A stretch of DNA of 64,000 nt from Priestia megaterium NBRC 15308 = ATCC 14581 (GTDB taxonomy: Bacteria > Bacillota > Bacilli > Bacillales > Bacillaceae_H): NCBI RefSeq assembly GCF_000832985.1, contig NZ_CP009920.1, positions 2,376,001 to 2,440,000 on the forward strand. Direction: 5' to 3'. The notes under the pieces are model-generated. The model worked only from the letters and a program-made list of their open reading frames with translations. It searched no databases and was not told where the DNA came from. Shown here piece by piece: positions 59,096 through 64,000 of this stretch. The position numbers and the translations under genes were made by a program. Numbering within the stretch: position 1 is the stretch's first letter; every line of letters begins with the position of its first letter.

Positions 59096-60838
59096 CTGAT
59101 CTACTGAAAGAGGAAGGTGCAAGATAATGGCAGTGCCTTCGTGAAGAGTAGATCTTACTTCGATATGGCCTTTATGAAGTTCACAAATAGCCTTTGCGAT
59201 GCTCATGCCAAGTCCAGCACCTTCTGTTTTTTCCGTTGTATTTGTGCCGCGGTAATAGCGGTCAAATAAATTTTTCTGCGTTTCTTCATCCATTCCAATT
59301 CCATCATCTTGAATCGTAATCAAGACGCGGTCACTTTTTATCACGGTCGAAATTGTAATGGTAGTGTTCTTAGGGTTATGTTTAATAGCATTAAAAATTA
59401 AATTATCAAGCATTCGTTCAAACCAGCGCGGGTCAGCTTGAGTAAAAGGTTGAAGATGAGCGGGCACATAAGAGAAGTGAACATTTTCAATGGTTCTATC
59501 GTTAACGAATTTTAAAACAATATGCTGAAGTAATTGATGAACATCCACTTTTTTTGTTTCTAAAACAACCACGTTATTTTTAAGCTTAAAAGCCAGTGAA
59601 AAATCCTCTACAAGCTCCACCATGTATTCACTTTTATCACGGAGTGTTTGGCCAATTTCTTTTAACTCTTCTTCGTTCCAATTGTAATGGCCGCTTTCAA
59701 GCATATGCCCATATCCTTGAATCGTCGAAAGAGGTGTGCGCAAATCATGTGATATTCCCGTCATCCATTCTTCGCGAGTAGTTTCTAGCTGTTTTCGTTC
59801 TTTTTCAGCTAAGCTAAGCTGCTCCGCCATCTCATAAAAAGCTGTGATTACTTCTGAATACAGGCGATATTGAAAGCGTACTTTTCCATTCTTCCGAAAG
59901 ACGCGCTTCCGCTCTTTTTCTGTTAGCACTTCTGAATAGTTTCCGCTTCCCATGCGCCCGAGCCAGCTGGTGAAGAGAAGTAAGGGTCCGCCGTAGCGAA
60001 AAGCGTTCCAGATGGAGAAAGCGATGGTGGCTATAAGAACGGAAACAGCCACGATGATGGAGATCATCCAAGCTTTTCGAATAATAGATTCATCAGTTAT
60101 ACTGTGGTGATTATTGGGAGTGTAAAAAATCCATGAAATTTTCTTCTTCGAGTCATGGAATACAGTAGCTGTTGAATCATATTTATCTTGTTCAATTTTT
60201 CGGGAAATAATTTCTAAAGGATCGTAACTTGTTTTTTCTTTAGACATTCTAATTGAAGCTAAGATATCACCTTTATCATTTAAAATTTGAAGCGAAGCAT
60301 TTTTTTCTTTTAATGCCTTCTTGATAAGAGGAATATCGCTTTTTGGAGGCACACCTTCCTTATTATAGTTAGCATACATAGCATATAGCTGGTCTTTTAA
60401 ATCACTTTTATAGCCCAAAATATAATAAGTAGGTGTAGTCAAAAAGGTATCAAGTTCTGTTACTACATTATAGTCTTTAAATTTTTTGGTTTTATCCATT
60501 TCTAATAACTCTGAAAGACCGTAGTGCTTAGGTAAGTCTTTTGGGGAGTTAATTTCTCCAATTACTTTTCCTTGTTTGTTCAGTACTTGGTACCATAGTC
60601 CTTCTTGTTTAAGTTGTTTTGCTAAATCATCTGAAACGGTTGCTTTTCCACCTTCAACTGTTGTATCCCCGGTTAACACGCTAAGTGATCCAGAGGGTAA
60701 GTCTCTTTTTATATCTTGCTTTGAAAGGTAATAAGCTAGAAACATTAAAGCGCAAAAAAGAACGCAGCAAACACATGCAATAATCGCAATAAACTGAAAT
60801 GAAAAATGAAAGGTCAACCTTCTTTTAATGGATTTCAT
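59084..60838 (-). CDS. yrkQ: Sensor histidine kinase, YrkQ-like
   Basis: A 584-residue kinase: TM1 about 14-37, a large extracytoplasmic sensor (about 40-252), TM2 about 256-278, a linker/HAMP-like region, HisKA with His364 (GISHDLRTPLSTIQGY), and HATPase with DNLIFNAIKHNP (N box), DDGIGMD (G1) and GAGLGMSIA (G2). ATG 60838 overlaps the regulator stop as ATGA. The regulator gene and the divergent DUF418 gene make the same trio as yrkQ-yrkP-yrkO in B. subtilis. Stimulus unknown. Confidence 0.9.
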   Translation of the reverse strand: MKSIKRRLTFHFSFQFIAIIACVCCVLFCALMFLAYYLSKQDIKRDLPSGSLSVLTGDTTVEGGKATVSDDLAKQLKQEGLWYQVLNKQGKVIGEINSPKDLPKHYGLSELLEMDKTKKFKDYNVVTELDTFLTTPTYYILGYKSDLKDQLYAMYANYNKEGVPPKSDIPLIKKALKEKNASLQILNDKGDILASIRMSKEKTSYDPLEIISRKIEQDKYDSTATVFHDSKKKISWIFYTPNNHHSITDESIIRKAWMISIIVAVSVLIATIAFSIWNAFRYGGPLLLFTSWLGRMGSGNYSEVLTEKERKRVFRKNGKVRFQYRLYSEVITAFYEMAEQLSLAEKERKQLETTREEWMTGISHDLRTPLSTIQGYGHMLESGHYNWNEEELKEIGQTLRDKSEYMVELVEDFSLAFKLKNNVVVLETKKVDVHQLLQHIVLKFVNDRTIENVHFSYVPAHLQPFTQADPRWFERMLDNLIFNAIKHNPKNTTITISTVIKSDRVLITIQDDGIGMDEETQKNLFDRYYRGTNTTEKTEGAGLGMSIAKAICELHKGHIEVRSTLHEGTAIILHLPLSVDQQPD

Positions 60839-61560
60839 AGCGCTTTTCCGTTCACTAATTTATAGCCAAGCCCTCGTACCGTAACTAAATGTTTTGGGTT
60901 GCTAGGATTATCTTCAATTCGTTCTCGAATTCTTCGAATATGCACGGTTACTGTATTATCGTCTACAAACTGATTATATCCCCAGACGGCTTCAAGAAGC
61001 TGTGATTTAGAAAGAACAATATTCATATTTTTACAAAAGTGAAGAAGCAATAAAAACACTTGGGCGGGGCAAGAAACCGTTTGACCATCCACAATGAGTT
61101 CTCCTGCCGATTCATCTACAGTAAAACGATCAAACTCATAGCGATTTGACGATTGTGGTTCCGTTCTTATAGAAGTTCCTTCAGTCAGCACTTGCTTTCT
61201 GCGCAGTCGTGCTTTAATTCGTGCCGCAATTTCTAAAGGATTAAACGGCTTAGTTACGTAGTCGTCTCCTCCCATGGCGAAACCCGTTAGTACGTCCAGG
61301 TCGGATACTTTGGCTGTTATGAATAAAATATACGCGTTTGAGAGCTCACGAATTTTAGGACAGATATCAAATCCGCTTTGATCGGGAAGCATTACGTCCA
61401 ACAAAATAATATCAATTGTTTGATTATGTAAAACATCCAGCGCTTCTTGAGCGGTGTGAGCTTTATAAATTTGGTTGAATCCTTCTTTTTTTAATACTGT
61501 CTCCAGCATTTTGACGATGGCAACTTCATCATCAACTAGCAATATAGACGCATCTTCCAA
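60835..61560 (-). CDS. yrkP: OmpR-family response regulator, YrkP-like
   Basis: A 241-residue regulator. Receiver domain with acidic residues in LVDDEVAI, phospho-acceptor Asp55 (IILLDVMLPD), switch Thr in LFITAKVSD and Lys in VTKPFNP. Output winged helix at about 140-238 with VLSKSQLLEAVWG, TVTVHIRRIRERIED and VRGLGYKL. The start is TTG 61560 with AGAGGTGATT upstream. It overlaps the kinase gene by four bases. It reads away from the DUF418 gene at 61731, which it probably controls, as yrkP and yrkO are neighbours in B. subtilis. Confidence 0.92.
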   Translation of the reverse strand: MEDASILLVDDEVAIVKMLETVLKKEGFNQIYKAHTAQEALDVLHNQTIDIILLDVMLPDQSGFDICPKIRELSNAYILFITAKVSDLDVLTGFAMGGDDYVTKPFNPLEIAARIKARLRRKQVLTEGTSIRTEPQSSNRYEFDRFTVDESAGELIVDGQTVSCPAQVFLLLLHFCKNMNIVLSKSQLLEAVWGYNQFVDDNTVTVHIRRIRERIEDNPSNPKHLVTVRGLGYKLVNGKAL

Positions 61561-61623
61561 CGTAAATCACCTCTGTTTCATTTCATACGTATTCGATTTT
61601 AGCATAAGAACATTACGAAAAGA

Positions 61624-61653
61624 TTAACAAAATTGGAAAATGTTAAGGAAAAG
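61624..61653. promoter_or_regulatory. Candidate response-regulator sites between yrkP and yrkO
   Basis: Two similar motifs, TTAACAAAAT (61624) and TTAAGGAAAA (61643), lie 19 bases apart in the divergent interval. No good consensus promoter reads toward the DUF418 gene (TATACT at 61691-61696 has no -35), which fits a need for activation. Confidence 0.3.
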
Positions 61654-61730
61654 ATAATCTCCTGGTTATTTTCTTGAAAACTTCATTTCATATACTAAAT
61701 GCACAGACACATAGTAAAGGAGTTAAAAGG

Positions 61731-62945
61731 ATGAGTAATGATTTTAGGCGGGTTAAAGTAATTGATAGTATGAGAGGATTCAGCTTGTTTGGTATTTTAC
61801 TAGCGAATATGCTGATTTTTCAATATGGCATTTACGGAAAGGATATGATTCATCTCTTCTCGCTATCACCAAGTGATTCAGCAGCCTATGTCTTTTTAAA
61901 AGTCGCGGTAGAGGAAAGTTTTATGCCGATTTTCACCTTTTTATTTGGCTATTCAATGGTGAAGATGAAAGAAAGCTTAGAAAGAAGGAAGCTAGGCGTA
62001 AAAAGGCATTTCTTTCGCCGTTTTCTTCTGCTTCTAGGGTTTGGCTTACTGCATGGAGTGTTTTTATGGGAAGGAGATATTCTTACGTTTTACGGAATGA
62101 TGGGAGTATTTTTACTACTTTTCTTTTTAAAGCGTAAAGCCAAAACACTTTTGGTGTGGGTATCGATTTTGCTGGTCCTTACAGGAGCAGCCGGATACGG
62201 TTCATTAAACGATAATATGTATCTTCTTAGCGATAAACAAACGCTTACGACATATGTAAAAGATACGATTCATGTGTATGGAAGTGGAACTTATGAACAG
62301 ATTAAAGACCACCGCAACAATGTTGATCCGATGAATATAACAGGATATAAATTTGCTTTTGCCTTCTTGTTTACGCCATTTATAATGGGCGCTTTGTTTT
62401 TATTTGGTATGTATGCAGGAAAGAAAAAGTGGTTTTACGATGTTTCAGCTAATCAAAAACAGTATGGCCGTTGGGCAGCCGCGCTGATTCCGCTTGGCTT
62501 GCTGTTAAAAGGGACTATGTACGTATGGCCAGATGCTAATTGGGCTGGTTCTACACATATGTTAGGTGGAAGTCTTCTATCTCTTGGTTATATTGCAGGC
62601 TTTGCTTGGTTATATGCAAAATACGAGAAGTCATTTTTGATAAAGGCTTTTGAAAGTGTAGGCAGGATATCGCTTAGTAATTATTTAATGCAAACGGTCA
62701 TATGCACGACGATTTTTTACGGTTATGGATTAGGTTATTTCGGAAAGCTCGGCATGATTGCAGGGATTTTTGTCTGTATAGGTATTTACGGAATTCAGCT
62801 TATCGGCAGCTATATGTACGTACAAAAATTTCAAACTGGACCGGTGGAGAAGCTACTGCGTATATGGACAAATTTTTCTTGGAGTGGAAAGCCCAAAGAA
62901 AAAAAAGCTTTACCGGCGGAAGTAAATCATCCTTTTGTTGGATGA
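61731..62945 (+). CDS. yrkO: DUF418 family membrane protein, YrkO-like
   Basis: A 404-residue multi-pass protein with about eight to ten helices. It starts VKVIDSMRGFSLFGILLANM (about 8-27), the DUF418/YeiB N-terminal signature, and ends with the DUF418 block GRISLSNYLMQTVICTTIFYGYGLG in two adjoining pieces (about 315-339). Cytoplasmic tail rich in Lys. ATG 61731 follows AAAGGAGTTAAAAGG; an upstream in-frame ATG at 61674 lies before that ribosome site. Transport has been proposed for this family but not shown. An ABC-2 transporter follows 35 bases later and may share the transcript. Confidence 0.9.
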   Translation: MSNDFRRVKVIDSMRGFSLFGILLANMLIFQYGIYGKDMIHLFSLSPSDSAAYVFLKVAVEESFMPIFTFLFGYSMVKMKESLERRKLGVKRHFFRRFLLLLGFGLLHGVFLWEGDILTFYGMMGVFLLLFFLKRKAKTLLVWVSILLVLTGAAGYGSLNDNMYLLSDKQTLTTYVKDTIHVYGSGTYEQIKDHRNNVDPMNITGYKFAFAFLFTPFIMGALFLFGMYAGKKKWFYDVSANQKQYGRWAAALIPLGLLLKGTMYVWPDANWAGSTHMLGGSLLSLGYIAGFAWLYAKYEKSFLIKAFESVGRISLSNYLMQTVICTTIFYGYGLGYFGKLGMIAGIFVCIGIYGIQLIGSYMYVQKFQTGPVEKLLRIWTNFSWSGKPKEKKALPAEVNHPFVG

Positions 62946-62980
62946 TAGCAGTCAAACTTATTTAAAAGGAGATTTTGGAA

Positions 62981-63664
62981 ATGTGGGCTATTAGTTTAAA
63001 AGAGTTTCAAAGCTTATTTAAAAGTATTAAATCAATTATCGTTATCTTAATCGTATGCGGTGCTTCCTATGGAATAGCCCATATAGTTAGTCAACTTGGA
63101 GGTCAACTGACGAGTGCACAGATTCAAGATGGAGCCAACGGGGGAATTTTGGTGATGCTTCTCGGGTTCGGACCTTTATTTATTTCAAGTCTTTCTCATA
63201 ATGTTATTAATCAAGAAATTAAGACAAGAACAGCAAGGTTTTTAGTTACCAAAACATCAAGAGAGCGTATTGTACTAGGGAAATTCTTAGGTATTTGCTG
63301 TTTCTGGCTTGTTTGTATCTCTATTTCATTTCTACTGATTGCGTTTATTTCGCATCATTTTTCTTTTTATATATTTTTAGAGTGCCTGCTATTCACCGTT
63401 TGTATCATTTCATTTGTTTTAATGCTTTCAGCTTTAATGCCAAGCCCAACTCATACTATGTTTTTATCAATTATTTTATCGTTTGTTCTACCGGTACTGA
63501 GCGTGTGGAGCATATTTTCATCAAAAGCGTACATTGCATGGTTTAAGTATGTGACACCCTACTACTATTTAAAGCTGGAGAAAGGGTATCTAACAGTTCT
63601 TCTTATTTTTGCAGCACTTTGTTTATGTACGGCACTTTGGAGTTTTAAAAGGAGAGAAGTATAA
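62981..63664 (+). CDS. ABC-2 type transporter permease
   Basis: A 227-residue membrane protein with six helices in ABC-2 order: first helix about 17-37, then a soluble stretch, and pairs of helices to the C-terminus. The segment INQEIKTRTARFLVTKTSRERIVLGK, in two pieces (about 76-101), is the cytosolic coupling loop typical of ABC-2 permeases. ATG 62981 follows AAAAGGAGATTTTGGAA. It precedes its probable ATPase by one base and follows the DUF418 gene by 35 bases. Substrate unknown; export is usual for the class. Confidence 0.88.
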   Translation: MWAISLKEFQSLFKSIKSIIVILIVCGASYGIAHIVSQLGGQLTSAQIQDGANGGILVMLLGFGPLFISSLSHNVINQEIKTRTARFLVTKTSRERIVLGKFLGICCFWLVCISISFLLIAFISHHFSFYIFLECLLFTVCIISFVLMLSALMPSPTHTMFLSIILSFVLPVLSVWSIFSSKAYIAWFKYVTPYYYLKLEKGYLTVLLIFAALCLCTALWSFKRREV

Positions 63665-63665
63665 T

Positions 63666-64000
63666 ATGTATGCTATTGAAACAAGTAAGTTAACTAAAAA
63701 ATATGGATCTAAAACAGTTGTTAACGGTATTAATTTACAGGTATCACAAGGGGAAATTTACGGATTTTTAGGAAGAAACGGAGCAGGAAAGTCTACATTT
63801 ATTAATATGCTTACCGGCGTTTCATTTCCTTCAGCAGGAGAATTTACGCTGCTGGGACAGAGTGATATTGATTTAGAGCTTCAGAAGAAAATAGGTGTGC
63901 TTCCTGACTATGCTAACTTTTATGATGAGATGACAGCGCTCAATCATTTGCGCTATTTTTTAAAGGTAAACGGCCATCGTTTTTCGAAAGAATACTGTAG
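63666..64000 (+). CDS. ABC transporter ATP-binding protein, cut by the window end
   Basis: The first 111 codons of an ATPase, open to the last base. It starts MYAIETSKLTKKYGSKTVVNG, slightly split here as MYAIETSKLT and KKYGSKTVVNG. Walker A is GRNGAGKST (36-44), with Arg where Pro is more usual. The Q-loop region (KKIGVLPDYANFYDEMTALNH) has Asp in place of the usual Gln or Glu. ATG 63666 follows GGAGAGAAG, one base after the permease stop. With the ABC-2 permease it should form a complete exporter; the signature motif and Walker B are outside the window. Confidence 0.9.
   Translation, partial: MYAIETSKLTKKYGSKTVVNGINLQVSQGEIYGFLGRNGAGKSTFINMLTGVSFPSAGEFTLLGQSDIDLELQKKIGVLPDYANFYDEMTALNHLRYFLKVNGHRFSKEYC

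Overview
The window is a low-GC, Gram-positive Bacillaceae chromosome segment. Gene content, gene order and protein sequences fit the Priestia (Bacillus) megaterium group best; this is inference from recognised families, not from a database search. Genes are tightly packed, most have strong AGGAGG-type ribosome sites, GTG and TTG starts are common, and many units end in clear intrinsic terminators. I see no insertion sequence, integrase, tRNA or CRISPR array.

Layout. 1-930: end of an rRNA operon (3' part of 23S, 5S, terminator). 1059-14416: a NETI-motif gene, then the complete 12-gene IMP operon purEKBCSQLFMNHD, preceded by two PurR-type boxes, a promoter, a guanine riboswitch and its terminator. 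14420-25158: a YgaP-like membrane protein, YerA deaminase homologue, YerC regulator, glycyl-tRNA synthetase with a T-box leader (minus strand), and pcrB-pcrA-ligA-yerH. 25180-31928: an HExxH protein, gatCAB, diacylglycerol kinase dagK and an RlmD-type rRNA methyltransferase. 32071-42194: a secreted multidomain subtilisin, an unrecognised protein, a YitT protein, a TPR/degenerate-dynamin protein with a small HTH partner, and a Med-like BMP protein with an orphan sporulation-type histidine kinase. 42193-49224: methionine aminopeptidase, 6-phosphogluconolactonase, nitronate monooxygenase, a BmrR-like MerR regulator with a Bcr/CflA efflux pump, a repeat-containing secreted protein and a CwlK-like peptidase. 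49585-55635: a glutamine-type ABC transporter (glnQ-H-M-P order), an amino-acid permease with an attenuator-like leader, and a DUF445 protein. 55639-64000: two two-component systems, YkoGH-like with two PepSY proteins and YrkPQ-like with divergent YrkO, then an ABC-2 permease and a truncated ABC ATPase.

How it works together. The first third is purine supply with three visible layers of control: PurR boxes, a guanine riboswitch, and a probable internal promoter before purHD. The middle is housekeeping (DNA repair, aminoacyl-tRNA supply, lipid turnover, rRNA modification). The last half is envelope, transport and sensing, where most of the less described features lie.

Best candidates for new biology: the TPR/pseudo-GTPase plus HTH pair (36198-39180), the Med-like protein plus orphan kinase pair (39353-42165), the 19-bp-spacer promoter between the MerR gene and its pump (46485-46515), the palindrome at 44391-44438, and short leaders with terminators before gatC and the amino-acid permease.
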